DNA of 64,000 bases from Puccinellia tenuiflora (Eukaryota; Streptophyta; Magnoliopsida; Poales; Poaceae). The stretch's first letter is position 1. The number at the start of each line of letters is the position of its first letter. The notes below the pieces were generated by a model. The model saw nothing but the letters and a program-made list of their open reading frames with translations. It was not told the origin of the DNA and ran no database searches. Made by a program: the position numbers and the translations under genes. The DNA is taken from the NCBI GenBank assembly GCA_012064385.1, contig QRDG01000024.1, positions 235,600 through 299,599 of the forward strand, read 5' to 3'. Below, in pieces: positions 12,077-23,712 of this stretch.

Positions 12077-12420
12077 GCTCGTCGGGACGCGACTCCCCAC
12101 TGCGTGCTCACCGGCAACTGCCTCCTCCTCCTCGCTGGCGCGGCTGCTTGCGCTCATCGGGGCGCAACTCCCCGTTGCGTGTGCTCGTCGGCAACCGCCT
12201 CCTCGCAGGCCTGGCTCCTTGTGCTCGTCGGGGCACGACTCCTCGCTGCGTGCTCGCCGGCAACCGCGTCCTCCTCGCGTGCGTGACGCTCGTCGGGGTG
12301 CGACTCCCTGCTGCATGTTCGCCGGCAACCGCGTCCTCCTCGCGTGTGTGGCGCTCGTCGGGGTGCGACTCCCTGTTGCGTGTTCGCCGGCAACCACGTC
12401 CTCCTTCCGTGCCTCCCGGA
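12077..12420. repeat. GC-rich 65-75-bp tandem repeat inside the nested MULE
   Basis: About five units starting GCTCGTCGGGGYGCGACTCC at 12077, 12152, 12223, 12288 and 12353, each containing TCGCCGGCAACCGC. Base composition contrasts sharply with the adjacent AT-rich array. It could derive from a captured gene segment, but I recognise no protein. Confidence 0.8.
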
Positions 12421-12740
12421 GCTGTGTTTCTCTACCTCCCCGACACGGTGCCTCTCCGCTGCGAGTTTGGCGGCGGCGACCCCCTCGTCTAGTGCCTCCC
12501 GGCGCCGCGCTCATCGACCTCCTCCCGAGCGGTTGTGCTCTCCCATAACAGTCTGATAGAGAAAGAGAGAGCGGGGCAGGGGGAATTGTGTGGATGGCAG
12601 AAACTGGTGAGGATAAGGGACACGTTTTAGAGAACAGGTGCACGATAGAAACCAGTCGATACGTTACACGCATCTCTGCGCACCGCCGCACGATAGAGAG
12701 CGACGTGCGGCGCTTGTGTATAGCTTTTCTCAATTATCTT

Positions 12741-15618
12741 ATTCCTATGTGGCATGTTTGCTCAAACAAGTTCCAATTTTCATTTTGGTTATCCTTTGGC
12801 TCTTGTTTGTGTGATTTTGCTTGGTGTGGTTTTTTCTCTAATATGCATTTCCATATATTATTTGCGAAACCATTTGTTCCATATTATTCTAACCATGGCC
12901 TTGCCGGTTGGTTTGAATAGTTGAAACTATCAATAAACTTTATTAAAATATGGTGTTTTAATTCTTATCCCTTGCCATATGTTTTATCGTGTGAGGATGA
13001 ACTTGCATATCTCTACTCACCGGGAAAATATTTCCTTATACTCATTGTCCTTGGATAATTGATATTCACATTTGTGGTAGAATATTTTTGTTCATCCTCA
13101 TATTGGCTCTTGCGTTGAATTGCCTTATCTATTGCCAAGTGTTTTTGTTTTTACTCCCTTTGTCTTCCTTGCCTTTTGTATGGATCCTAATTTTCAATTG
13201 GTAGTGTTTAGTGTTGGAAATAAAATATGGAGAGTAATGATCCCTTATGCATGCATTTTGTATTCAAATGCAAATATCAAAGATAATGCATGAATCTTGG
13301 GGGAGCATTCCTTTTTATTTAGAACACTATCCTATCTATCAATATTTGATCCTTTCAATTGGAATTTAAATTTTATCTTTTGTGTTTATGGAAGACAAAC
13401 CTTTTTCTTTTGATGCTTTGTGCCATCATGAAAAGTGTAGAGGGTGTTTGGTTTATTCGTTGTAACCTTGCACTCTCTTGCGAGTTTGCTTTCTCATTCC
13501 TCGTTTTATGTTTTATCTCCTTGAATGAGAAAATCCTTTGAGCATGTCTCTTCTTTTTATCTTATATGCTCATTGGCCTTGCCTAGGTACCTTCAATTGG
13601 TATTAATTGGAATTTAATATCTCCTCCATAGATATTTGTTTCAATTGATATTTATTGTGGGAGTTTTGATACCTTATTGCTTTATTTTACTTTACTTGAT
13701 TCCGGTCAAGTATTATCCTCTTCTTGGTATCTTTTCTTCTAGTTGGTATCTTATTTTCAATTGGTGTCTTATCGATCATGCGTTGTTTTGATTCGATTCC
13801 TATTGATATCACACTTCATGTGTTGATGTGTTTTGGATTCAATCATGTGTTGATTTAGATTTTGATATAATTTGGACAACCTTTTGTGTCACACTTTGGT
13901 GTGCTCTCTTCTTGGTTTACTTGGTGTTTTCGTCCAAATTGTATCTCGTTTGGTTCTTGAAAGACTTTGCTTGTATATTCTCTAATTTATATATTATATG
14001 GCATATTTGTCTTTCTTGATCTAATATATAGGGTATACTCCATCGAATCCTAAATCGGCTAAGATGTGCATGGAATTCAATTTCATATCTATATGCACAT
14101 ATTTATGTGGAGTTTGTCCTATATATTGTAGTTTATCTAACTACTGTGGGACCCAATGAGTTTGGGAACCATTTTGTGCTTGAATTTTGTTTTAGGTACA
14201 ATGGATATGCATTGGAGGCTTGTCTCATCTATAAGGAAGGTGTTCTCACCATGTGATTATAAGAGTCAAGCTATGATGATTGCCAAAGTCTCATCTTCTT
14301 CATCACCAATGTCATATCGGTAACAAGTATCTATCCCATGCATACTTTTCTAGTCTCAACCTTGTGTAGGTTGCTTCTTGACATGAAAGCTTTTATGTGC
14401 AATTGTTGTGGTTTTGGCCTATCTCCTTCACTTGGTATATCTTTGTGATATTTGTAATGAAATTGCAAAAACCTTTGTATTCAATTGGTATTATTTCTTT
14501 GTGATACTTGTTGCCTATCTCAAAGCACTTCACTATCTCTTGTTCCCTTAGTGATATGTGTGATGTCTTTGATATTTTTGAAGTTCACTTATATACAATG
14601 AGACAAATTTGAGCTATGTGCTATGCTTTTAAGAAATAATCTCTTTTGGATACCGTGGTCTCCCTTTCATCGACCATTTCATATGTGCAAGTTTCTTTGT
14701 GGATGTATATCATCAATGATTTGTCTACTTAGAAACCTATACATATGAGAGAGGTCACCTTTTAATTGGTATCCTATTTCTTTTGGGTCACATTGTTTAT
14801 TATCTTTGATTCTTTCGTCCTTTGAAAAGAAATTTCTCATGAGTGCTTGTCTTATTTCTATTTGCATCTTTGCGCACTCAAGTTTTATTGAAGATCTTGA
14901 CTTCATGCTTATCATGGTGAGCATGTTGATTTTTATTGGCTAAATGCTCTCACTAGCTTTTGGCATTCTCAATTGGTTTTAGTTTTCAATTGGTATCCCT
15001 AAGCTTGTGAACTCCTTTAAAGATCTTCTTTTTATCTCGGTTGGGCCTATCTTATGTTGAATCTTTGAAAATTGGTATCTTCTTATGGCTCAACCATATC
15101 TCTGGTGCAAATGCTTTGATTTGCTTTTGCTTTATGCACACTAGCTTTGGGAGTGAGGATTCCATATTTGTGCACTCCTCAATAGTGCATGAACATTGGG
15201 GAGATTCTCCATCTTTATTTAGAACTCTTGTTTTGGATCTTCTCGATTGCTTTTCTCCTTTGTGGAGATGTTTAGAATATTTTCATCTTTTTGCAATCTT
15301 TGGATCCTAAATATAGTTTGATTCCCTCTAATTATTCGTCAATGGATATGTGCATTTGATTTCACTCATATCTTGAGAAATGCACACTTTATGGAGGAAC
15401 TCATATTATATTGGCTCTCTAAATTTTTCTTCCCATTTCGGCAATCGATGCCAATGGGGGAGAAGTTTAGAGGGTTTAAGGTAATTTGGGTTTTATGCTT
15501 TTGTTGGATCTGCCTTTAATGCACTTGCATCCTTGCTTGTTTGTCTTGCAAGGTTGCTTAATTCATTATATAAACCCTCTTAAAAGGGATTGTCATCAAT
15601 TACCAAAATAGGGGAGAT
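12741..15618 (+). other. Non-coding interior of the Copia element, right of the nested MULE
   Basis: About 2.9 kb of T-rich sequence with the recurring word CAATTGGTAT and further TGGGGGAG tracts (13299, 15453). No pol motif is visible in any frame. It ends in the purine tract next to the 3' LTR. Confidence 0.65.
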
Positions 15619-18600
15619 TGAAAGTACATGGTTGCCCCCATGTAATGCCCCGGGGTTTTCCCCAAATTAGATTTTTGTTTGTTTTTCCTTTTTACATCAT
15701 CATGACATCAGCATCATCGCATCGCATATTTTTGGCAACAAAAATTATTTTTATTAAACCCTATCTTATTTTGCTAAAATTGTCGGAAAAGTTTTACCGA
15801 GACAGTCATCTCCGTTTTCTAAAATTAATTGCCAAAATTGTTTTGCAAAAAAAAAATGTTTTGAGAATAGCGAGAGAGTAGCCCAAACCGGCCCAAGCCC
15901 ACCTAACCTCCAAACCCTAGGGTTTCCCCCTGGCTGTTTTGTTTTCCCACCCCCTGCCTTCTTGCAGCCACCCTCCTCCTATTTTCCTGATTCGCGAACA
16001 GGCCCTTCCACCTCACCCTCAGGTCCCTGCAAATTCTTTTCAGGTCCCTGGACCCTATCCCTTCACTCTCTTTTTTTCCTCTTCTTCCTCTCTCTGTTCT
16101 CTCCTCACCAGCACGCACCCGAGCCTGCACCATCCCCGTACCTCAACATCGCCTAGCGCTGGCCACCGCTCCTCCCCGTCGCTCCCGGCTCCCCTGCGTC
16201 GCCCCGCTCCTCCTCTCTCCCTGCTGTTTCCCCTTCCTCCCCGTGCCCTGCTCCTTCTCCTTCCTCTCTTCCCCGAGCCCGGCTCGATCCCATCCCCGCC
16301 TCCAAGCTTCGCCCCGTCGATCCTGTGCACCTCCCGGCGGCCTCCTTCTCCTTCCGGTCCGACAAAGCCCGCATCCGCGCGCCGCCTCTCCTCCCTCGCC
16401 TCCTTCCTTTCTTCTCTCGGCCTCCCCCACCTCGTCCCCGTCCTCCGCCTCTCCTCTCTCCCCGCGCCCGAGGTCGCCTCCGTCGACCTCCGCGCGTGCC
16501 CCCTTGCTCCTCCTCGCTCCGGCTCCACCCCTGCGCCTTCCGTGGCCAGCTCCGGCCCGGCCACCCTGGCCTACTCCTGCACGAGCTCCTGCCACGCCCT
16601 GCCTCCTCCTTGCTCCCATCGCCAAGGACGCTACCGGATCCTCCTGCTGCTCCTCCCCCCCCTCGCTAGTGACGTGCTGCTCCCCGTTCCCTGTCCGGTT
16701 GTGCCCGTCTGTCTCGTCCCCGTGTTCCCATGTGTGCTGCTGCCCGGCCGTGCCCGTGAGATGCCTCCGTGTTGCCGTGCCGTGCTTCGTCCCCATGTGA
16801 TCGTGTTGCTGTGCCTGTTGCCTCCGTTTTCCCGTTCCCCGTTGTCCGTTCCCGACGACCCGGAGTTTCCCGCCGTGAAGGCTGATCCCCGACGCCTCCG
16901 TGTCGTGAACCTCGAAGATGGATACGGCAAGATCTTCCCCGACCGGGAACCCGCCAAGGTCTACCTCAACCGGAACCCGCCGAGTTCTCCGATGCCGCGA
17001 ACCACGACGACCGTGAACGACTACCGGTGCCCGAGTACCCCGATGCCGTGGAACCCCGACGACCCCGAAGCCCGGAACGCCAAGGTCCGCCGCGACTACG
17101 CCCGAGTACGACTACTTCCACGACGTCGACTACTTCGACTACTTCCACGACGTCGACTACTCCGGCTACTTCGACTACGACGACTACTTCCTCTCCGATC
17201 CGAAGACGGTGGCTCCCAAATCCGAAGTTTCCCCGAATCCGATGTGTGACCCCAACCCTACACCCTTATACCCTATATGCGTATCTTATAAAATCATGCA
17301 TCATTAATTAACATCGCACCTTTATCCATTTAGTCGAATTAAATCAATTTAATTATGGGGTTTGTCCGGTGCATCTATATTTTGCACCGATCCCATTTAA
17401 AATGCTTTGCCATGTGTTAGGGAATAAAATTGGACAACCTTTAATTTGTCATGCATCATGTCATCAACATGTCGCTTCTTTTGCCGTAGAGTAAAATGCA
17501 TCTTTCTGTTTCCAGTGTTTGTTGCTTCTTCGGGAATAGGACGATGAGTTGATGTGAGCAACGACATGTTCTGCTACCTCTACCGGATTGCAGGAAAGTG
17601 ATACTCACTTGCTATCTTTGTTGTTTTCTGTCTCTCTCTCGTCCTATCTTTTGTTCCTTGCTAGCCTTATATTGCGATGCTTGTGTCTCGATCCTATATG
17701 CATGTTTACCTTGCAGCCATGATATGCCCCACCCCCACATCCTATTGCCCTGTTGCTTGTTTACCATGTTGGCCCTGCGAGTCGTAGTGCATGCTTAAGT
17801 TTGTTTTGCTCGAGTCTTGTTCTAAGTGTCATGCTTCATTTTGATAGTTGGGTTAAATTCACATGATAATCTATAATGTTTGGCGATGGGAATAATTAAT
17901 AAAGATAAGGCACCGGCAGAAGGCCAATCGTGGCGTTTTGTTCTGCTAGTGTCGCCTAGGACCCGAGTTCTTGTCCTCTGATCCAAGAATGAGCGCACTA
18001 CCCACATGTGGGAGGAAATGGGACTCCCCTCGACCTAGTACCGGATCTGCAGCCTTGTCCTAGGGCTGCCACAAGTAGTTCGCGTGTTTCCATTTGCGCG
18101 ACGCTTTATTTATTTGTGATGCAGGTACGGATGGGACGCCTCCGGGACTTATATGATGATGGTTACTTACGGTAGGGCTTGCGGTATGATGCGAAGTGAC
18201 CAGCTCATGGTAGTCTGTGTCACCTAGCCATAGGCGCAAACGGTTAGGTCCACCTTGGAGCTTCGGCTGGACTTTCAAGGTGGGCAAGACCTAGCTAGGT
18301 GGTTCCCTGGACTTGTGCGGTAGTGAAGGAAAGTGTAGTGTCGGATACCCTGCCGGCACACCTTAGGAGGTGTGCTAATAGCTGGCAACAAGGGTTGAAG
18401 TGCGTGTGGTTACATTGGTGCACCCCTGCAGGGTTAAATCTTTTCGAAAAGCCGTGTCCGCGGTTATGGACGACTTGGTGAAATGTGCTGGCTAACAAGA
18501 TCATAGACAACTTACACCTGATGTTAATAAATTGATTAGTAAGATAGAGCTACTTTAATAATAAATTATAAAATTGCCAACTGTGTGAGTGCCTTTGGGC

Positions 18601-21466
18601 TTGCTGCTCGTGGGATAAACGGGCTGGTAAGGAATCGGCTGGGTTATGTTTGGTGCTAGTATAGCTGGCTCCTTATGCGCTCCCTTACCCTGTCTCTGTT
18701 AGACGAAAGTTTGTACCGTGTCTCTATTAGTTGATAGTGCTGCTTGCTGCCGCCTCAATCGCTAACCCTCTTCCACCGGAATTCAGCTTTGATATCTTGT
18801 GAGTATTACTTGCCAGTACTTCATAGTACTGACCCCTTCGGGGCTGCTATTCCAATGCAGCCAACAGGTTTGAAGTCTGACGACGTTAGCTTGGGAATCC
18901 CTCCGGCTTGGCCTGGGCAGGGATATGGTGCCTTTGCTTATCTCTAGGACTCTTAGTCCAATTTGTATCTTGTCCGTAGTCGGACGCTACCCACTTCCGT
19001 TGTTATTTGGATCTTTGTATTGTATCTTTTGCTCTTGACTCGGTGAGTCGTTGTTGTATATACGTTCTTTGTGGGTACCATCGAGAACTGTTGTAATGTT
19101 ATCACAATTCCACCCGCATAACGTGTGTGTTGCGACGTGCACCTTATGCCTGGTGGGCGTCCTAGGATCCTTATTATGCGGATTTGGCGGTAGCGCTCAA
19201 GTCTGCATAGTACCGATCCCGGGGCGTTACACCCCATGTGTGGTTTTGGTAATTAATGACAATCTCTATGGACTAATGCTTGTATTGAGCTATATTTGTA
19301 GGTGTGTCCATTTGCGTTGCTTGATCTCCATATGTTGGAGTCAAGGCTAAGTAAAAAAGATTATATGTTGATCAAGGCTAAATACGGGTTGATCAACTCT
19401 CAAGGCCATGTGAAGATATGCCGAAGAGTGCCTCTCCCATATTGGTGTATGGGGGAGCAACATGTGAATCTTCACCAAGCGAAGCGCAATCAAGAAAGGT
19501 GGTTCGCCTTGAGGAGATGAAGATCGTCTTCATCGACCTCAAGTGGATTAATGCGCAAGGCAAAGGTATGATCTTGATAGGGTTTCTATTTAGCGGTCTC
19601 ATGATGTTAGCAAGAGACCGGATTATAGGATAGTTAACCGTACTATCAAGAGGGGCTCTCGACCGAGTATCTTGATCGTATCGTTCGTGGAGAGCTCAAA
19701 CCTTTGCATCCTTGCATCCTTGCAATAATCTTTATTGGTTCTTATTTGTCTCTTATCGTGGTGTGGTCTTGGTGCTTGTCGTGCTTGTCATGACAAGGCC
19801 AAGTTCACAGAAAACGGTTTTCATATGCGTCTCCTATTGTGTTTTTTGTTTTGGAGGTTTATCGGTTCGTCTTTCTTAGAGAGATTCTACCTTTCTCCAT
19901 TTGGTTTTATCCTCCCTTGTTGGACTATGATGTTTTTCTGTATATCCTTGTAGAGCTTTTCGTTGCGAGTACAACGAGCCCAAGATCATCGAAAACGGAG
20001 TCTGGATGCAAAAGATATGCCCGTTTTCGTTTTGCTCTTTCTGCAGTTTTTTAGTGGGGCGGAAGTTCCGGCCCCCGGAAGTTTCGGCCCAAGAACCGGA
20101 AGTTCCGGCCCATATTTTCATCTGAGCTTTTTTTGCTAAGTCCTTTCGGCGTTTCTCTCTGGAGGGAGTCCGGAAATTTGCCCCGGAAGTTTCCTCGGAA
20201 ATTTTCGGGGGTCCGGAAATTCCGGTCCTTGGTCCGGAAGTTCTGTTCAGGAAAATTTGGCTAAGTTGTTTTCGCGTTTTCTCTCTGGAGGGGGTCCGGA
20301 TCTTTGCACCGGAGGTTTGCTCCGGAAATTTCCGGACCACCGGAAGTTCCGGTTCATGCAGCGGAAGTTCTGGCCCCTGGTCGGAAGTTTCGGTACATAA
20401 CACCAGAAATTCCGCCCCCTTGCTGCTCTAACGGTCAGATTTTGGGGGGTGGGGGGCTATAAATAGACCCCTTCTTCCCCAAGAGGCTAGCTCACTCACT
20501 CTCTCTCTCCTCCATTGTTGCAAACTTGTGAGCTTGATTTCTCTCAATCCCTCTAATGATTTTTGCCCAAATTTAGGGATTCAAGAGAGGAGATCTAGAT
20601 CTACGTTTTCACCGAACAATCTCTCCTCTAAGTGAGGGGAACCTAGTGGATCTAGTTCTTAGAGTTCTTTTGTGGTTCTCCTCTTTGTTCTTCGTCTCTT
20701 ATTCCTCCCAAAGCATTTGTTGCTTAGTTGGAATTTGAGAGTGAAGGATTTGACCACTTAGTGTGTTCTTGCCTTTTGCATTAGTTGCATCGGGTTGTGC
20801 TCTCCATGAAGATTCGTGGGATTGAAGTTTTAGAAGCTTGTTACTCTTGGGTGCATTGTGTTCACAAGAGCTTGTGCATCTTGGGTGCATTGTGTACCCT
20901 AGACGGTTGGTGGTGCCGCGAAGACTTCGAGTTGTGAAGCTTCGGGCAAGTTTTGGGAGCCCCTAATTGAGTTGTGGGTGTGTGCCCCAAGAACATTATA
21001 AAGGCTCCGGATTGCGCCTTGAAGGATTCTGATAGTGGAAGGTGAACCAAACCCTTGGGTGCGGTTCATCGGAGAATAGGGTGAGGCCTTTGTGGCATCT
21101 TGAGTAGGCCTCTTGTGCCGAGCTCACACCCCTCCAACGAGACGTACTCCCTTAACAAGGAGGAACTCGGGAATACATCCTCGTCTCCGCGTGCCTCGGT
21201 TATTTCTATACCCGAGCTATTTACTTATGCAATTTACATTGTGATAGCCTTCGTGCTTGAAGTTTTATATCTTGCTATCACCTTGTTGCTTGCCTTGATT
21301 AGCATAAGTTGTTAGTGCACATAGGTGAGCCTAGTATATTAGGTTGTTGGCTTGTTAATTTAAACACACAGTTTTATTCCGCAATTATCAAGTCTTAAAC
21401 CGGAAAAGTTTTAATTGCCTATTCACCCCCCCTCTAGGCGACATATCGGCATAGTTTGTTCTTTCA
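15619..21466 (+). repeat. 3' LTR of the gag-only Copia element, interrupted
   Basis: Starts TGAAAGTACATGG and ends TTCTTTCA. Without the solo LTR at 15641-19231 and one target-site copy, its own length is about 2252 bp, close to the 5' LTR. It has point and small indel differences from the 5' LTR throughout. Confidence 0.85.
15641..19231. mobile_element. Solo LTR, 3.6 kb, nested in the Copia 3' LTR
   Basis: Ends are TGTAATGCCCCGGGG and CCCCGGGGCGTTACA, with a perfect 5-bp duplication CCCCA (15636-15640 and 19232-19236). There is no primer site, coding region or second copy, so it reads as a solo LTR of a family with very long LTRs, probably Gypsy. A CT-rich stretch (16060-16700) yields a 436-codon Pro/Ser/Leu-rich frame (15939-17249) with no domain. 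A short repeat GACGTCGACTACTTC lies near 17118-17200. Orientation is not determined. Confidence 0.78.
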
Positions 21467-21471
21467 AGGAG

Positions 21472-22010
21472 TATGATGGGCGGCCCGGGTTCGCGCCTTT
21501 TCGGTGTGCATATGACACGACGGGCTCGCACGCGCGTCGTTTCATCCGACACTACCGCAACACACCCCGGCGTGCGGGGTTGGGTTGGTAGCGCCGGACG
21601 AAATAACGGGCCACCCCGGACGAAGTCGGCCTATGGGGCGTGCGAGTGGGCGCGGTTTTACGCCCGGCGCACCATATAGGGCTATGGGGGGCTTTGTGGG
21701 AGATGATTGGACATGTTCTAACGCGGTGAACTATTTATGTTTTTGTCCGCTTTTGTGTCTGCGCCGATCCAATTTCAGCCAAATTTAGTATGAGCTTGCG
21801 TCCCGGCAAACAGAATGAAGGCACACAATCCATGCGTCAGCCACGTGTCTGCTATAGGCCCATGCGTCAGTCGTCCATCCAACGGTTCCCAATACTTTTA
21901 ATGCCACGCGTTGGTCCGTCCTTATCACCACTCTGCTCCGCTCCCTGTCGCCGACAGAATAAACCCTAGTCACACGCGATAGCACCACCGCTAGGTAGAA
22001 TGTCGAAGAA
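21472..22010. other. GC-rich flank right of the Copia element, no gene seen
   Basis: Before the insertion this joined directly to the sequence left of 5312, so it was the far upstream region of the pseudogene at 4007-5022. No gene or element recognised. Confidence 0.5.
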
Positions 22011-22338
22011 ATGGTTGCCAAGAAGGCCGAGAAGCACCACCCCGAGTCCAGCTCGTCCTCGGTGCTTGCTCCCCGGCCATGTTCACCATGGCACCGCCGA
22101 CGGCGCAATAGGACCATGTGTCACCGCGCAGTTGTTCTGGGCCACCCCCTGCCCTGGCCCGACGTCAACTGCTCAACGACTGACACTCGTCGTGGACTCC
22201 GAGTACTGAGACATGTGGTTCGACGTTGAGCATCACCACCCAGTCCACTCGTACTTCGCGGCGAAGCCGACGCGTTCGCATGCGGCCGCGCTCGAGCCAC
22301 CGCCCAAGAGTCCAAACAAATATCGGTTTTGGAACTGA
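22011..22338 (+). other. Possible decayed coding remnant
   Basis: Two short GC-rich frames follow one another in different phases: 22011-22229 (starts MVAKKAEKHH) and 22213-22338 (starts MWFDVEHHHP). Composition is gene-like compared with the flanks and a stop lies between them. I do not recognise the family, and the call is weak. Confidence 0.25.
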
Positions 22339-23002
22339 GGGAATAGTACTTGGAAGTGTATAATGGTTGCAATACAATCAAGCTAAACAAAGTGGAGCAA
22401 TAATTAAAGCATAATGTACTGCAATATTATTTCGGTGGCCAATGTAAAAGCACATATAATAGCAGCTACAACCATAGTGCATTTGCTTACATTTCGATAG
22501 CCACAATAAAAACACATATGATAGCAGCAGAGCAATTCCTCTAGTCTAATCACTTGTTTGTTCAGCTTCAGAGCATCCCAGCCAGCTACCCAAAAGGCCC
22601 TCCAGAGGACTTTTTTGAGCGCCGGCAATGCAAAAAAGCCGAAATTCCGCTCAGTCGCGCCCCCATAGCTCCCAAGAACCCAAAATAGCGCCGCCAAAAC
22701 ATGCATGAACTTAAACAATCAAAATTGACGCCACACTTTGCCGCACCTAAGTTGGAGGAAAGGAACCTTCCCACACGTTTGGTATACCAACCAAACAGAT
22801 GCCCTGTTTATGTCCGCGAGTATCTAATTTTTCAAGTCCAATTCAGAATAAAGTCATGTGCAACGTAATGCAACGCATTTTGAACCATGATGGTGTTCTT
22901 TGGTGGTAGTTACTAAGGTAATGAGATGTATATTGAAAATAGTCTGGCGGTTTTGTTGGAAAATCCGTGTCTGGGCTCAATCAAGCAGTTACTACTTACT
23001 AA
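22339..23002. other. Intergenic, nothing recognised
   Basis: Mixed-composition sequence with a weak duplication of CACATATRATAGCAGC (around 22452 and 22514). No credible coding region. Confidence 0.5.
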
Positions 23003-23202
23003 GGACATCTACAATGCAAGGTGTTTCAGGAAGTGCTTACAAAAATAGACCAAACATTTTTTTAAGCACCAGTGTTTATTTCTATAGGAGAGGTACCTAG
23101 CTAAGCATCTATCTTGTATTAATAAGGACTAGTGCTTAAGAAAAACTGGTTATATTTCTAAGCATCTCTATAAGCACCTTGCATTGATCATTTTACATGC
23201 CC
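23003..23202. mobile_element. Tourist-like MITE, about 200 bp
   Basis: Inverted ends GGACATCTACAATGCAAGGTG and, in reverse complement, GGGCATGTAAAATG...CAATGCAAGGTGCTTA. A TAA trinucleotide lies on both sides (23000-23002 and 23203-23205), as for PIF/Harbinger elements. Confidence 0.55.
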
Positions 23203-23224
23203 TAAGGTAACACGATGTATATGG

Positions 23225-23278
23225 CATATGGCAATAGCTCATGGCGGTGTTCATATGGCAATAACTCATGGCGGTGTT
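23225..23278. repeat. 27-bp tandem duplication
   Basis: CATATGGCAATAGCTCATGG and its near-identical copy start at 23225 and 23252. Confidence 0.85.
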
Positions 23279-23488
23279 CCTAGGTAGTAGTACAATGTCT
23301 GGGCTCCATAAATGAGTCACTAGTTGTGCGTATGAGCTTGTTGATTAAGCAAATGTGATTGTGTTCATATTCCTCTCCATGATCCAAAAATGTGATAACA
23401 ATGCAATCATGTATGATGCTAGTTTAGTTTAGTTTGTGATAGGCAGTATAAAGAAATTTACAATATAAGGGGGAAAGATGGAACTTAC

Positions 23489-23712
23489 ATGGATTGCTCT
23501 GTATTGCGTAACGAAGTTTGCCCATATGCTGCAGGAGACACAGAGAAACCATAAAAATTAGGAAATGACAAAGACAACAACAGTAATTAAGCACATCATT
23601 AACAGGAATAAAGAGCAATTAATGCAAGCACCTCCATGGCATCTGGTTCGTAGAGGTTGACTCCATCAAAATAGAAAATTGCGAAGCCAGAAGGTGTCTC
23701 AAACAGCACCAT
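23489..23712 (-). pseudogene. Nop56/Nop58-like N-terminal gene fragment
   Basis: Exon-like segment 1 (23712-23632) encodes 27 residues from an ATG, MVLFETPSGFAIFYFDGV and on to EPDAME. Segment 2 (23528-23489) follows a CTGCAG acceptor, encodes IWANFVTQYRAIH and ends at a good GTAAGT donor. Together they match the start of grass proteins related to the Nop56/58 N-terminal domain (…NAMEXIWAXFV). The join is imperfect: the obvious GT after GAG gives the wrong phase, and a GC-type donor two bases later would restore it. No further exons are visible downstream. I infer a truncated gene fragment. Confidence 0.5.

Larger units (their letters stand above)
10573..12731. mobile_element. Nested Mutator-like (MULE) insertion carrying two tandem arrays
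   Basis: Flanked by a perfect 9-bp duplication AATTATCTT (10564-10572 and 12732-12740), the size typical of Mutator. Near the ends are diverged inverted sequences: GCGCCGCACCCTAGCGTCC starting at about 10591 against the reverse complement of the end (GCGCCGCACGTCGCTCTCT), both running into a CGGCGG word. No transposase is present. Inside are an AT-rich satellite array and a GC-rich array. A long open frame (11776-12492) crosses the GC-rich array but looks like a by-product of the repeat. Confidence 0.72.
5317..21466 (+). mobile_element. Copia LTR retrotransposon, SIRE/Maximus-like, gag-only and non-autonomous
   Basis: A complete 16,150-bp insertion bounded by TG...CA LTRs and a perfect 5-bp target duplication AGGAG (5312-5316 and 21467-21471). 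The 5' LTR is 5317-7603. The 3' LTR is 15619-21466 and is itself interrupted. A tRNA-Met type primer site follows the 5' LTR, and a purine tract AGGGGAGAT precedes the 3' LTR. Only gag is encoded; protease, integrase, reverse transcriptase and RNase H are absent from the whole interior. Removing the two nested insertions leaves about 10.4 kb. The LTRs differ visibly, so it is an old insertion. Lineage is inferred from the gag style and LTR start (TGAAAGTGCATGG); it was not searched. Confidence 0.88.

Noticed and set aside
11776..12492. 238-codon open frame in the nested MULE
   Set aside because: It runs through a GC-rich tandem repeat whose units change frame; overlapping frames exist on both strands.
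15939..17249. 436-codon Pro/Ser/Leu-rich open frame
   Set aside because: It lies in the CT-rich part of a solo LTR, has no domain, and overlaps several equally long frames on both strands. Composition explains it.
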